From the IMG/VR virus record IMGVR_UViG_3300042389_000953, positions 1 to 55,927 of that record: DNA of 55,927 bases, one strand, 5' to 3'. The DNA is from a virus. A program made the translations under genes and the position numbers. Positions 42,952 through 51,120 of the stretch are shown piece by piece (within the stretch, counting starts at the first letter, position 1; the number at the start of each line of letters is the position of its first letter). The notes under the pieces were generated by a model that had not been told where the DNA came from, ran no database searches, and worked only from the letters and a program-made list of their open reading frames with translations.

Positions 42952-44820
42952 CTACTTAGCGTCGGCCCAGGTTTTGCCGTAATTGGCCTCGGCCAGCGCC
43001 GGGATTTCACCCAGCCATAAGCTCTCTGCGCTCTCCATGCACTCCTGCAATATCCCCATCCACTTGGTTTCCTCCCCTTCCTTGACAAGCAGCAAAATTT
43101 CGTCGTGAATAACAGCGGCTAAGCGGGCCTCAGCTTCGCTGGCACGGCTTAGTGCGGGCCACAGCTTGCCCAACGCACACTTCAAAATCGCCGCACCACT
43201 CCCCTGCACCGGCGTATTACACCTGACAGTAACCCTATTCATATCCCCAGGCAAGTAACGCCGCATCCCACTAAGCGGAATGCGAGTCTCAGCCCACTTG
43301 TTCCCGCTCGACTCGTAACTAATTTGTGCATTGCGCTTTTGCCACTCGTTAACGCCGCTATAAGTGCTGTGGAACGTATCCCTAATCTGCTGCGCTTCCT
43401 CAAGCGTCATAGTAATACCCATAGCACCGGCATAATCCCTAAGACCACTCGCACCCGCGCCATACAACAAGCCGAAATTTGCAGACTTAGCCACTTGCCT
43501 GCGTTGTTTCATCTCCTTAGCGTCCTCAACCGGCTCGCCATAAATCGCCTCAGCGGTAATGGTGTGCAAGTCCTTGTCTGCCTGGAACGCTGCAATCATC
43601 GTTTCGTCCTCGGCAACGGCCGCGGCCAAACGCAGCTCCATTTGCCCGAAGTCAGCGCACACAAAGTTCCAGCCTTCCGGCGCCTCAGCGGCAACCCTAA
43701 ACGAATTGTCACGCGGAACTTGCTGCAGATTCGGCTCAACACAACTCATGCGTCCAGTTTCTGTACCCAACTGCATATAACCAGAACGAATAAAGCTATC
43801 GTCTTGCTGATGCTTTATGAGTGAGCACACCATCTGCCTACGCTTCTCGGCACGCTTCCACAGCAAGTAGGTCTGGACAACAGCGTGGTCCGCTGCGTAA
43901 GTACGAAGCGACTTCCGTGACGCACTCGGTTTACCGTCCAACAACGGAACAGTCCCAAGAAGCGTTGTAAATTTCGCAATAAGCTGCTTCGGCGAGTTCA
44001 GGTTGAATCCCGCCGGCTTCTTCGTACCAAGCCTTACAGCGCCTTCTGCCCTGGCCCGCAGGTTGAAGCTTCCGTCCTCGTCGCGGGGCAGCTTCTCCGA
44101 CTCCGGCAGCGCCGCATCCAAATCCTCGACGAACTTTTTGCCGTACATCTCGATGTCGCGCTCCAGCGATTCCTGCACCTCGACAAGCTTCTGCCGATTG
44201 AACGGGAGCCCGGTGCGCTGCATCTGCGCCATGGCCGGCAAGCACTTGCACTCCAACCCGAACGCTGCCGTGAGGCGTGCCACCGCCAACCGTTCCTGCA
44301 GCACTAGATCGAGATCGAGCAGCGCCTGCACGTCCGCTGCCGCGTAGGCCAGCTGTTCCTTGCTCAGGACTGGTGCGCTCCAATCGCTCGCCTGCAACTC
44401 CTTGCTGAGCGTGCGCTCCAGGTAACGCTCCACCACAAACCCCAAGCCATGCTTGAGATTCGGAACACCATTGGTAAGCAGCTTAGATGCCAACATTGTG
44501 CAGTAAGTCACGCCGTTGGGAATAATGCCGTGCTCCTGCAACCAACCCAAATCAAACACCGCATTGTGCGCGATGTAAGTGCGCGGTGTAGCAAAAAAGT
44601 CCCTTACTTGCTGCCACCCCTTCTCATCCAGCTCCCAGCAGTCAATAACAACAATGGCGCGGTCGCGGGCACCGATCTGCAGCAACCGCAGCCCACCAAC
44701 AACCGGCTGCAGCCCAGTGGTCTCTGAGTCAAACGCCACCGTCACCGACGCGGCAACCTTCCACAAATGCTCAACACCAAACAGAACAGGCGGCATAGCC
44801 GACGCAACAGGCTCAGACAT
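42952..44820 (-). CDS. DNA polymerase, family A, with 3'-5' exonuclease
   Basis: 622 residues. The exonuclease domain has D31 and E33 (AFDSETTGL), N86...D90 (HNAVFDLGWL) and the AAADVQALLDLD third motif. The polymerase domain has motif A VCADFGQMELR (about residue 388), motif B KSANFGLLYG (about 443) and motif C VIHDEILLL (about 568). Motif A has Phe-Gly where E. coli Pol I has Tyr-Ser. There is no 5'-nuclease domain, as in T7-type polymerases. It should be the phage replicase with the adjoining primase-helicase. Confidence 0.95.
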   Translation of the reverse strand: MSEPVASAMPPVLFGVEHLWKVAASVTVAFDSETTGLQPVVGGLRLLQIGARDRAIVVIDCWELDEKGWQQVRDFFATPRTYIAHNAVFDLGWLQEHGIIPNGVTYCTMLASKLLTNGVPNLKHGLGFVVERYLERTLSKELQASDWSAPVLSKEQLAYAAADVQALLDLDLVLQERLAVARLTAAFGLECKCLPAMAQMQRTGLPFNRQKLVEVQESLERDIEMYGKKFVEDLDAALPESEKLPRDEDGSFNLRARAEGAVRLGTKKPAGFNLNSPKQLIAKFTTLLGTVPLLDGKPSASRKSLRTYAADHAVVQTYLLWKRAEKRRQMVCSLIKHQQDDSFIRSGYMQLGTETGRMSCVEPNLQQVPRDNSFRVAAEAPEGWNFVCADFGQMELRLAAAVAEDETMIAAFQADKDLHTITAEAIYGEPVEDAKEMKQRRQVAKSANFGLLYGAGASGLRDYAGAMGITMTLEEAQQIRDTFHSTYSGVNEWQKRNAQISYESSGNKWAETRIPLSGMRRYLPGDMNRVTVRCNTPVQGSGAAILKCALGKLWPALSRASEAEARLAAVIHDEILLLVKEGEETKWMGILQECMESAESLWLGEIPALAEANYGKTWADAK

Positions 44821-44832
44821 AGATCCAAAGCG

Positions 44833-44866
44833 ATAAAGAGACGCCCCAGCCTAAGCCTGGAGCGCC
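44833..44866 (-). terminator. Hairpin between primase-helicase and polymerase genes
   Basis: On the minus strand GGCGCTCCAG and CTGGGGCGTC pair over 10 bp with two G-U pairs, followed by TCTTTAT. It may attenuate transcription into the polymerase gene. Confidence 0.5.
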
Positions 44867-44902
44867 CCTTACCCTAGCACACCGTAAGCGGTGGCGCCAC
44901 GC

Positions 44903-45124
44903 TCACACGCTCGGCGACTTGCCCACCCTGCCGCTGGTCCGTGGCGTCGATCCAGGCGGCTTGGCATCCTCGCGCCAGCCATGCGGCGGCTCTGGCATCC
45001 ACGCCGCCAACTGCACAAGGAACGCCGTCAACCGCTCCTCGTCCTGCTTGGCCTTGCGCAGCGCTTTACTCACGTTGCGTCCCACGAGTCTCGCCTCCGT
45101 GGGGGTAGCGCCGCTCACTTCCAC
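44903..45124 (-). CDS. Small protein after the primase-helicase
   Basis: 73 residues, GTG start overlapping the end of the primase-helicase by 10 bases. The helix (LVGRNVSKALRKAKQDEERL) is charged and the C-terminus is Pro-rich and probably disordered. No family recognised. The overlap and the lack of any other gene between primase and polymerase support it. Confidence 0.45.
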   Translation of the reverse strand: MEVSGATPTEARLVGRNVSKALRKAKQDEERLTAFLVQLAAWMPEPPHGWREDAKPPGSTPRTSGRVGKSPSV

Positions 45125-47622
45125 AGCTCCTCCGCCTCCCGCCGCAGCCGCTCCAGCTCCTCGACGCTCCGCTCAGTGGGCTCAGCGAGCCTCGCGCGTA
45201 TAGTTTCCGTATCTGTCCCATCAGGGCCACTTCGCTTGCGCTGCAACGGCTTTGCAATGGGACACACTTCCTCTTTTTCGGGAAGTGTCCCATCTGTCGT
45301 ACCAGCACCGCTCACGTTTTCCACAACCACACCCTCACCTGTGGAAAACTCCTCATCGCTAATGGGACACACCCCCTCGTTTTCACCCCCCTGTCCCATT
45401 GCAGAATCCGTTCCAGCACAAGGATTTTGCCCTATGGGACACGTTCTACCTACTTCTACGCGCGAGGAACTTAAAACCGCCTGGTAATGGTGGAGCGCCT
45501 TACCCCCTTTCTCGGCCTGAGTCTTATCTGCGACACAGATGAGACCGCGCTTCTCCAAGCGCTGCAGCGCCTTCCTGATCGCTGTGACCCTGCCGCCCAC
45601 GATCGGATCGGCGTTCAGCTCTGCCCTGGTACGCGCCTCGGGGTAGATCACGCGCAACCGCGCCAGCACGCGGTCGGTGATGGCGCTGGGGCCTGTCTCC
45701 GCTGGATCGACCTCTGGCACGTAGTCGCTGAGGGTGAAGGTCAGGTCGTCTTCCAGCTTCAGCAGCAGCCCTGTGCCCCCACGACCGCTCCGCGACTTCT
45801 CGATGGCTATGAGACGCGCATTCGCCCCCACAGCCTCCTGCTGGCGCTCTGAGGGCCGTTTCAGCGCCCACACCTCATCCACGGCATCCCTAATTGCCGA
45901 AGTCCCCCTAAAGCCGCCCTGCTTATTCGCGTGGTGAATAATTACGATGGTTGCTGCCGGAAACAGCACACCATTATTTCGCGTAAGCCAATACAGCGGC
46001 GTAGCAAAATCACTCTTGTTCTCATCGAACGCCTTACCACCACTACACCCAATAAGCGAATCAATCACCACAAGGCTTGGCCGTAGCTCCTCCATAAGGC
46101 TTATGAACTGGGCGTAGCGCTGGAGCGCCCAGTCGGTGCGGATCGTGACCGGCGCGTGAGCGGGCATCTCGACCTCCTGGAGCTGCTCCTGGAGCTGCAC
46201 CAGCGGCTGGTCGCCGTTCAGCAGCAACACAGGCCCCTGCTGGACCGGCACATGCTTCCCGCGAATGACGAACGGCAGCCCCATCGCAACATGCTTCGCC
46301 ATCGTCCACGCCGCCATTGACTTACCATCGCCACCAGCCCCATAAATGAGTACAACAGACGGGCTAGGCAGCAGATCAGGAATGAGGTACTTACGCTCAA
46401 ACTCCTGCTCCATAAGTTGCGCGATCGACATGGTATCTGTCTGACCCTCGTACTGGATCTGATCAACCAGCAACCGCTCCAGCGCCTCCTTATCCCTATA
46501 CCCCGACTCCACCGCCAGCGCGTGCATCTTGTAATTCAGTTCCGCCGGATTATCAATCTGCAACACCTCCTTAGCCCGCCTAATTACTTCGGCGAAGTCG
46601 AGTACGACATGGCGGTAAGCCTGAGCCTGTGTGCTCTCGACCTCCTCAAGCGTTGCCCTGCTGGAGTCCTGAAATCGCAACCTCCCTGGGTCGTACTCAT
46701 CCGCCAGCTTCACCAAGCTGCCCAGCCCCAGGTTCCCCGGCTTCCCGACCCGCTCCACAAGGCGCGGCCACTTCTCCTCGCACGGGTTCCCCTTCGTCCA
46801 GTCGTCTTCAAACGCCGGGTCTTGCTCGCTCCATGCCGTCCACAGCGCCAAGCCCATCTCACTTGGCAGCGCCTCAGCCACCATCGCGCCGATCTGCCAC
46901 CACTGATCCTCACTCCCCCTGCCCAGGTGGGGCATGACCTGCAGGCAGTCGTGAACGATCTCTGCAACCTCATCGCTGGTCCGACCCGAGAAGTCCAGGC
47001 CGCGGCGATTCTTCACCAGGCCCTGCACCGGCGCATCCGCCTGCTTCCGCGCCCGCATCTCAGCGAGCAACCACTCCGGCGCATCGGGAATCGCATCAAA
47101 GCTCCCCGAAACCAGCTTGTAGTGCCCCGGCTTGGCCTTACCGTCCCTCGACCCCGGATAAGCACCGGCAATTACGCCCTGCATCCCCCATAAGATTTCG
47201 TAGCCGCTGTTTCCTTGGCTAAGCGTCATACCGCGCACTAAGGCGCGTTGATCGGCTGGCACGCGAAAAACGAACTTGGCCGCATTCGGTTTTGTGCTTC
47301 GCACTTGCGGAGCATCGGCAATGGAATCGCCCCACTTCTTAAGCAGCGCAGCAAGATTCGCATCGACATCCAGAATTACGATGCCGTCGCTGCGGATGCC
47401 TGTGAACAGGCCCACGGCCTGGAACGTCTCGGGCTTCTGCTCCAGCAGCAACGCCACATCCTCCGGGTTGAACCGGCGGTGGTGGGACGCCTCATGTGGC
47501 GCCTTCCCTTGGCTCTCCGACTCGTGCTTCCCGAACTTGACCCCTTTGGCGTAGATGGGGGCGTAAGCGGGGCCTACAGGCAGTGTTCGCACGAAGCGAA
47601 TCAGCCCTTGGTGCGTGTTCAT
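45115..47622 (-). CDS. Primase-helicase: Prim-Pol domain plus RepA/RecA-like ATPase
   Basis: 835 residues. The N-terminal Prim-Pol domain has the metal pair D85/D87 (IVILDVDANL), RSTKPNAAKFVF and YEILWGMQGVIAGAYPGS. A PriCT-like region follows (about 210-310). The RepA-like ATPase has Walker A GAGGDGKS (428-435) and Walker B LVVIDSL (about 515). A winged-helix-like segment (TRAELNADPI, ALQRLEKRGLI) comes before a polar tail from about residue 720. The gene's DNA for that tail holds the candidate origin at 45214-45441. It should prime and unwind DNA for the polymerase. Confidence 0.9.
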   Translation of the reverse strand: MNTHQGLIRFVRTLPVGPAYAPIYAKGVKFGKHESESQGKAPHEASHHRRFNPEDVALLLEQKPETFQAVGLFTGIRSDGIVILDVDANLAALLKKWGDSIADAPQVRSTKPNAAKFVFRVPADQRALVRGMTLSQGNSGYEILWGMQGVIAGAYPGSRDGKAKPGHYKLVSGSFDAIPDAPEWLLAEMRARKQADAPVQGLVKNRRGLDFSGRTSDEVAEIVHDCLQVMPHLGRGSEDQWWQIGAMVAEALPSEMGLALWTAWSEQDPAFEDDWTKGNPCEEKWPRLVERVGKPGNLGLGSLVKLADEYDPGRLRFQDSSRATLEEVESTQAQAYRHVVLDFAEVIRRAKEVLQIDNPAELNYKMHALAVESGYRDKEALERLLVDQIQYEGQTDTMSIAQLMEQEFERKYLIPDLLPSPSVVLIYGAGGDGKSMAAWTMAKHVAMGLPFVIRGKHVPVQQGPVLLLNGDQPLVQLQEQLQEVEMPAHAPVTIRTDWALQRYAQFISLMEELRPSLVVIDSLIGCSGGKAFDENKSDFATPLYWLTRNNGVLFPAATIVIIHHANKQGGFRGTSAIRDAVDEVWALKRPSERQQEAVGANARLIAIEKSRSGRGGTGLLLKLEDDLTFTLSDYVPEVDPAETGPSAITDRVLARLRVIYPEARTRAELNADPIVGGRVTAIRKALQRLEKRGLICVADKTQAEKGGKALHHYQAVLSSSRVEVGRTCPIGQNPCAGTDSAMGQGGENEGVCPISDEEFSTGEGVVVENVSGAGTTDGTLPEKEEVCPIAKPLQRKRSGPDGTDTETIRARLAEPTERSVEELERLRREAEELWK
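45214..45441. other. Candidate replication origin: six alternating octamers around an inverted DnaA-box pair
   Basis: TGTCCCAT occurs at 45214, 45286 and 45392, and its complement ATGGGACA at 45257, 45362 and 45434, so orientation alternates strictly. Start-to-start distances are 43, 29, 76, 30 and 42, nearly a mirror image. In the centre lie GTTTTCCACA (45316-45325) and TGTGGAAAAC (45340-45349). TTTTCCACA is the form I know for cyanobacterial DnaA boxes. The octamers fall in different codon phases of the primase gene (Cys-Pro-Ile, Met-Gly-Gln, Asp-Gly-Thr), so protein constraint does not explain them. Lambda also has its origin inside a replication gene. Confidence 0.6.
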
Positions 47623-47626
47623 GCGC

Positions 47627-47632
47627 TACAAT
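47627..47632 (+). promoter_or_regulatory. Candidate -10 element of a short leader transcript
   Basis: TACAAT follows GC directly and overlaps the primase start region on the other strand. A transcript from here would meet the terminator at 47654-47688 after about 50 bases. Confidence 0.4.
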
Positions 47633-47653
47633 CCTATGCGTGAAGAGGCATCG

Positions 47654-47688
47654 CGCCCCTCGACAGCCCAGCTGTGAGGGGCGTTTTT
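47654..47688 (+). terminator. Rho-independent terminator or attenuator before the 47820 gene
   Basis: CGCCCCTC (47654-47661) pairs with GAGGGGCG (47676-47683), with an inner ACAGC/GCTGT stem, then TTTTT. It lies upstream of the plus-strand operon, with no plus-strand gene before it, so attenuation of a leader is more likely than ordinary termination. A 13-codon frame (ATG 47636) ends inside the hairpin. Confidence 0.75.
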
Positions 47689-47819
47689 CACTGTAAGCCC
47701 TTGGCCTTGAAAGCGCAACGATGTACTACGCCATGGGTTGCCAGCCGTGCTACGCTGCGTAAGCACTCGGCACCGCCCCTCCGGGCACCGCCTCCTGCAT
47801 CCACACCCCACAACCTCTT

Positions 47820-48398
47820 ATGGGACTCCTTTCCAAGACCGCCCAAGCCGCCGTCGCTGGCGGTGGCGCCTACCTGAACCCCGGCAAGATCGCCGCGGGC
47901 TCGGCCGTCCGCTTCTGCCTGCTCAGCGAAGAACCGCTTGAGTTCTACGAGTGCTGGGGCGAAGGCGCCGACGGCAAGGCCAAACCCTTCCGCTTCGACT
48001 CCGAGCCCAGCCCCGACGACATCGCGCTGGCCATGGGCGACTTCAAGCGCCGCATGAACCGCGAGGGCAACGGCTTTGAGGCTGTCAAGTTCTGTCTCGC
48101 CATCCCCTGCTACAACTTTGAGGCAGCTCAGGTGCAAGTCCTGCAGCTCAGCCAGAAGTCGATCATCCGCGAACTCGACGCGGTAAGCCAGATGGAGGAC
48201 TACTCCGACATCCTGGCCATCGACTTCCTGCTCGGCAAGGAGGGCAGCGGCCTGAACACCGAATACAAGCTCACCCCCGTCCCCCGCAAGAAGGGTGCCG
48301 ACAAGGCCATCGCCGAAGCCTGGGAAGAGACCCGCTCCGCCGGCTTCGACATCAGCAGGCTGCTGGACGGCGCCGATCCCTTCAAGCCCGCCGAATAA
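47820..48398 (+). CDS. Single-stranded DNA-binding-like protein
   Basis: 192 residues from CTTATG. The pattern (a K/G-rich start, GSAVRFCLLSEEPLEFYECW, KPFRF, FCLAIPCYNFEAAQVQVLQL then SQKSIIREL, YKLTPVPRK) resembles the OB-fold single-strand-binding proteins of cyanophages, including the LQLSQKSII strand-helix element. The C-terminus is acidic. It opens the plus-strand replication operon next to a nuclease. TAAG motifs are rare in it, as in other highly expressed genes here. Confidence 0.6.
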   Translation: MGLLSKTAQAAVAGGGAYLNPGKIAAGSAVRFCLLSEEPLEFYECWGEGADGKAKPFRFDSEPSPDDIALAMGDFKRRMNREGNGFEAVKFCLAIPCYNFEAAQVQVLQLSQKSIIRELDAVSQMEDYSDILAIDFLLGKEGSGLNTEYKLTPVPRKKGADKAIAEAWEETRSAGFDISRLLDGADPFKPAE

Positions 48399-48448
48399 GC
48401 TGCGGCACCGCTAAGCGTAAGCTGCTGCACACATAAGCTGATGTGCGG

Positions 48449-48454
48449 TAGATT
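48449..48454 (+). promoter_or_regulatory. Candidate -10 element of a second short leader transcript
   Basis: TAGATT lies 36 bases before the terminator at 48490-48521. A five-codon frame (ATG 48476, MSTHEE-stop) starts after it and ends in the hairpin. The layout repeats that at 47627-47688. Confidence 0.3.
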
Positions 48455-48489
48455 CACCCTTACGCTTAGTTGGGTATGAGTACGCATGA

Positions 48490-48521
48490 GGAGTAAGTGT
48501 TGCACCACTTACTCCTTTTTT
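48490..48521 (+). terminator. Strong Rho-independent terminator
   Basis: Perfect 10-bp stem GGAGTAAGTG (48490-48499) / CACTTACTCC (48506-48515), a 6-nt loop, then TTTTTT. It ends the transcript of the 47820 gene or acts as a leader attenuator for the nuclease gene. Confidence 0.9.
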
Positions 48522-48547
48522 GTGTAAGCTGTTACAGCTACGTTGCG

Positions 48548-49378
48548 TTGCTGTCGTTGTCCACTCTTGATCCCACCGAAGCACTAAGCGGCTTAGCTAA
48601 GTGGAAGCTGGAGCGTGACGACGAAAGTGACCCTAATGGGCGTATTTACCGCGATAAGCAGGGTGAAATTTACCATAGCGTTACCCGTATTCTTAAAGAG
48701 ACCAGTAATAGCAAGGCGGCGTTGGAAGCTTGGGCCGCCCGCTTAGGCGAAGAACGCGCCGCCCAGGAGCGCGACACCGCAGCGCAACGCGGCACGCTCA
48801 CCCACAACTGCGCCGAGTACCTGCTGCGCACCGCCAAGCGCATGGCCGACTCCACCGCTAAGCGCCGCAACTCCTGGTACACGAAATCAGACGGCCTAGG
48901 CCGCGCTCCGGCTCCTCTCACCAGATGGGCACTTACCCAGGTGCTGCCCAGCGTCCCTAAGGCCGGTCTTAGTGCTGCCGGCTATCGCCGCGGCTTGCTC
49001 GGCTGGATAAGCGAAAACGTAACCGCAATCCACGCCATTGAATTTAGCGTGCATCATCCTGCAGGTTTCGCCGGCACCTGCGACGGACTAATCGACTATA
49101 AAGGTAAGGGGCCTTTCGTCGCAGACTGGAAAACCTCCTTCAACAAACGCTCCGAAGAACTCCTTACCGACTACACCGACCAGATCGGCGCCTACAGCCT
49201 CGGCCTACGCCACCTAACCGGCATCCAAGCCGTAGGCGGCCTCATCGTCGTAGCACGCCGCGCCGGTAAGCCGGATGTGCGCGAACTAAGCGCCTTGGAA
49301 GTGCGTGGCGCCGAATGCCGCTACTTAGAGCGCTGCGAAGCCTACTTCGATGCGTTGCATAAGCAGCTAAGCAGCTGA
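48548..49378 (+). CDS. RecB-like PD-(D/E)XK nuclease
   Basis: About 276 residues if started at TTG 48548; TTG 48557 is as likely, and the open frame extends into the terminator at 48497. The N-terminus has YHSVTRILKETSNSKAALEAW and RGTLTHNCAEYLL, as in RecB/Cas4-family phage exonucleases. The core is FAGTCDGLIDYKGKGPFVAD then WKTS (D...DxK), with a TDQIGAYSLGL motif after it. It could process DNA ends for recombination or degrade host DNA. Confidence 0.8.
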   Translation: MLSLSTLDPTEALSGLAKWKLERDDESDPNGRIYRDKQGEIYHSVTRILKETSNSKAALEAWAARLGEERAAQERDTAAQRGTLTHNCAEYLLRTAKRMADSTAKRRNSWYTKSDGLGRAPAPLTRWALTQVLPSVPKAGLSAAGYRRGLLGWISENVTAIHAIEFSVHHPAGFAGTCDGLIDYKGKGPFVADWKTSFNKRSEELLTDYTDQIGAYSLGLRHLTGIQAVGGLIVVARRAGKPDVRELSALEVRGAECRYLERCEAYFDALHKQLSS

Positions 49379-49414
49379 GCGGTTGCGCAGCGTACGGCGA
49401 TAAGTCTTGTCACC

Positions 49415-49453
49415 TAAAATGGTTGGAGCTGCGGCGTAACAGCGCCCAGCTCC
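49415..49453 (+). promoter_or_regulatory. Promoter-like element and structured leader
   Basis: TAAAAT (49415-49420) is followed by a hairpin: GGAGCTG (49425-49431) pairs with CAGCTCC (49447-49453), plus a GGCG/CGCC inner stem. No T run follows, so this looks like a stable leader for the 49481 gene. Confidence 0.4.
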
Positions 49454-49480
49454 CGGATCACTCACCGAAATTGAGCAACC

Positions 49481-50242
49481 ATGGATATTCAAGCAAACCT
49501 CGGCGGCCTCTGGACCTGCGATCTCGGTGAGATCCGCATGACACCCCAGGGACAGCCCAGCGTTTTCGACATGATCAAGGTGCTTGGGGGGAGTAGCAAC
49601 CCCAGACGCGACTGGGCGCGTATCACTGAGTCCCACCCTGAGGTTGTACCAAAAACGGACAACCTCAAGTTCCCCGGCCCCGGCCAGCGTGAAACCCCGA
49701 TCGCCCGCACCAAGGAGGACGCCTACTACATCCTCGGCTTGCTGCCTGGAGCGGTCGGCCGGAAATACCGCGAGCAGGCCGCTGAACTGTTCAGCCGGTT
49801 CCTTGACGACCCCGCCTCAGTTGCGTCAGCCGCTGTCGAGCGGATGTCTGACGAGGAGCGCGATCGGCTTGAAGCCCGCCTAAAGGGAAAACGTACCAGG
49901 CATGTGTTTACAGATGTGCTTAAAGATCATGGAGTAGTGCAAGTGGGATACGGGAACTGCACTAATGCGGTTTATGTGCAAATACTTGGAGCTACCGCAC
50001 GACAGCTAAAAGTAGGAATTGCCGCCACTAAAAACCTACCCGTGCAGCGCGTAAACCCCCGCGATCACTTCTCGGTACAGCAGCTCGGCGACGTTGAAAC
50101 CGCAGAGCGTATTGCAGCCGGCCAAATTCGCCGCCACTCCGCGCACGGAAACACTGCCGTAGAGCACGTAGTCCTCCACAGCGCCGCCTACACACGTCGC
50201 CTTCTCGACGGCGATATTGACATACCCGGCCTAAGCCACTAA
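49481..50242 (+). CDS. Antirepressor-like (BRO/Rha-like) protein
   Basis: 253 residues. The N-terminal half (SVFDMIKVLGG, WARITESHPEVV, KFPGPGQRETPIA, AYYILGLLPGAVGRKYREQA) matches a domain found in phage antirepressor-type and cyanobacterial proteins. The C-terminal half (VFTDVLKDHGV, GYGNCTNAVYVQILGATARQ, NLPVQ) resembles the BRO C-terminal domain. Such proteins bind DNA or inactivate repressors. No repressor is visible in the window, so the target may be host or prophage encoded. Confidence 0.55.
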   Translation: MDIQANLGGLWTCDLGEIRMTPQGQPSVFDMIKVLGGSSNPRRDWARITESHPEVVPKTDNLKFPGPGQRETPIARTKEDAYYILGLLPGAVGRKYREQAAELFSRFLDDPASVASAAVERMSDEERDRLEARLKGKRTRHVFTDVLKDHGVVQVGYGNCTNAVYVQILGATARQLKVGIAATKNLPVQRVNPRDHFSVQQLGDVETAERIAAGQIRRHSAHGNTAVEHVVLHSAAYTRRLLDGDIDIPGLSH

Positions 50243-50278
50243 GCTGGTTGGCGTGCTCCTCCTCCGGGGCGGTTAGGT

Positions 50279-50318
50279 CCAACTCCCAGACGTTTTGCGG
50301 CGTGGGGGGAGTTGGGTT
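50279..50318 (+). terminator. Terminator, first of a tandem pair
   Basis: CCAACTCCC (50279-50287) pairs with GGGAGTTGG (50307-50315), followed by GTTTGTTT. Confidence 0.65.
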
Positions 50319-50329
50319 TGTTTCTGAGA

Positions 50330-50358
50330 GACCTCCCGGTTGGCGCCGGGGGGTCTTT
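50330..50358 (+). terminator. Terminator, second of a tandem pair
   Basis: GACCTCCCGG (50330-50339) pairs with CCGGGGGGTC (50346-50355) with one G-U pair, then TTTCGCTTT. With the preceding hairpin it makes a double stop after the antirepressor-like gene. Confidence 0.8.
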
Positions 50359-50427
50359 CGCTTTGTTGGCTCAGCGCTGCTTAGCACCCGCACCCCTTAG
50401 CCTCTTAGCACTGCAGCGCCCCCACTT

Positions 50428-51120
50428 ATGGCTCGCACAATCGAGTTCGACGTGGAGCGCATCTTCCGTAAGCTGAATGTGCTGGAAGGTACGCAGATCA
50501 AATACGCCGCTAAGCGGACCATGGCTCGCTTCGGCTATGAGGCCCGCGAGTACCTTGTAATGAAGATGGTAGGTAGCTTTAAGAATCCCGTTGACTACAC
50601 ACTACAGTCACCGCTATACGATAAGCAGCTAATTGAAACACCTAACAGCGTCGCCGTAAGATTATACATTAGCACTGATAGCTCTAAAGGTAATGCGCCA
50701 ACCTCCTACCTTTACCCGGTGGATCGCGGTAGCGCATCCAACGAGGCCTACTTAGGCCGCTTTGCACGCGGCTTGGCTAAGACTGGCGTAACGACTAAGT
50801 TTCCGGTGCCGTATAAGCAAGGTTCTAAAGTACAGCGCAATAAATTCGGCAATATGGAAGGTAGCCAGTACCAAGAGGTGCTAAAAGCGGTGCAGCGGAA
50901 AGGTGGAACGATCTTCGCCCTGCCGAACGGCTCCCCAGGCGGCCTGCTGCCTCCCGGCATCTACAAACGCGAGGGCCGATCCGCCTTCCTCCTCTTCGCG
51001 CTCCTCAACAGCACTCCTACCGTCTACTCCCCATTCGACTCCTACAACGCCGTCCGCCTTCTGGCCAACCAACGCCTCCCTAAGCTGATAGGCGAAGAAC
51101 TGGCCAAAGCCCTGCGCTAA
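50428..51120 (+). CDS. Tail completion (gpZ-like) structural protein, displaced
   Basis: 230 residues from CTTATG. The pattern IKYAAKRTMARFGYEAREYL, then YLYPVDRGSASNEAYLGRFA, KFGNMEGSQYQEVLKAV and LLPPGIYKREGRSAFLLFAL resembles minor tail/tail completion proteins that are usually encoded between head connectors and tail genes. Here it sits alone among replication and accessory genes, after a double terminator. Alternatively it could be an unrelated DNA-associated protein; confidence in the family is moderate. Confidence 0.5.
   Translation: MARTIEFDVERIFRKLNVLEGTQIKYAAKRTMARFGYEAREYLVMKMVGSFKNPVDYTLQSPLYDKQLIETPNSVAVRLYISTDSSKGNAPTSYLYPVDRGSASNEAYLGRFARGLAKTGVTTKFPVPYKQGSKVQRNKFGNMEGSQYQEVLKAVQRKGGTIFALPNGSPGGLLPPGIYKREGRSAFLLFALLNSTPTVYSPFDSYNAVRLLANQRLPKLIGEELAKALR

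Noticed and set aside
44891-45487. Plus-strand 198-codon open frame opposite the primase C-terminus
   Set aside because: Arg/Ser/Pro-rich shadow sequence; the octamer array is better explained as a DNA site than as coding on this strand.
46417-47193. Plus-strand 258-codon open frame inside the primase-helicase gene
   Set aside because: It is antisense to a clearly conserved ATPase/primase and shows the Leu/His/Arg/Pro-rich composition of GC-rich shadow frames.
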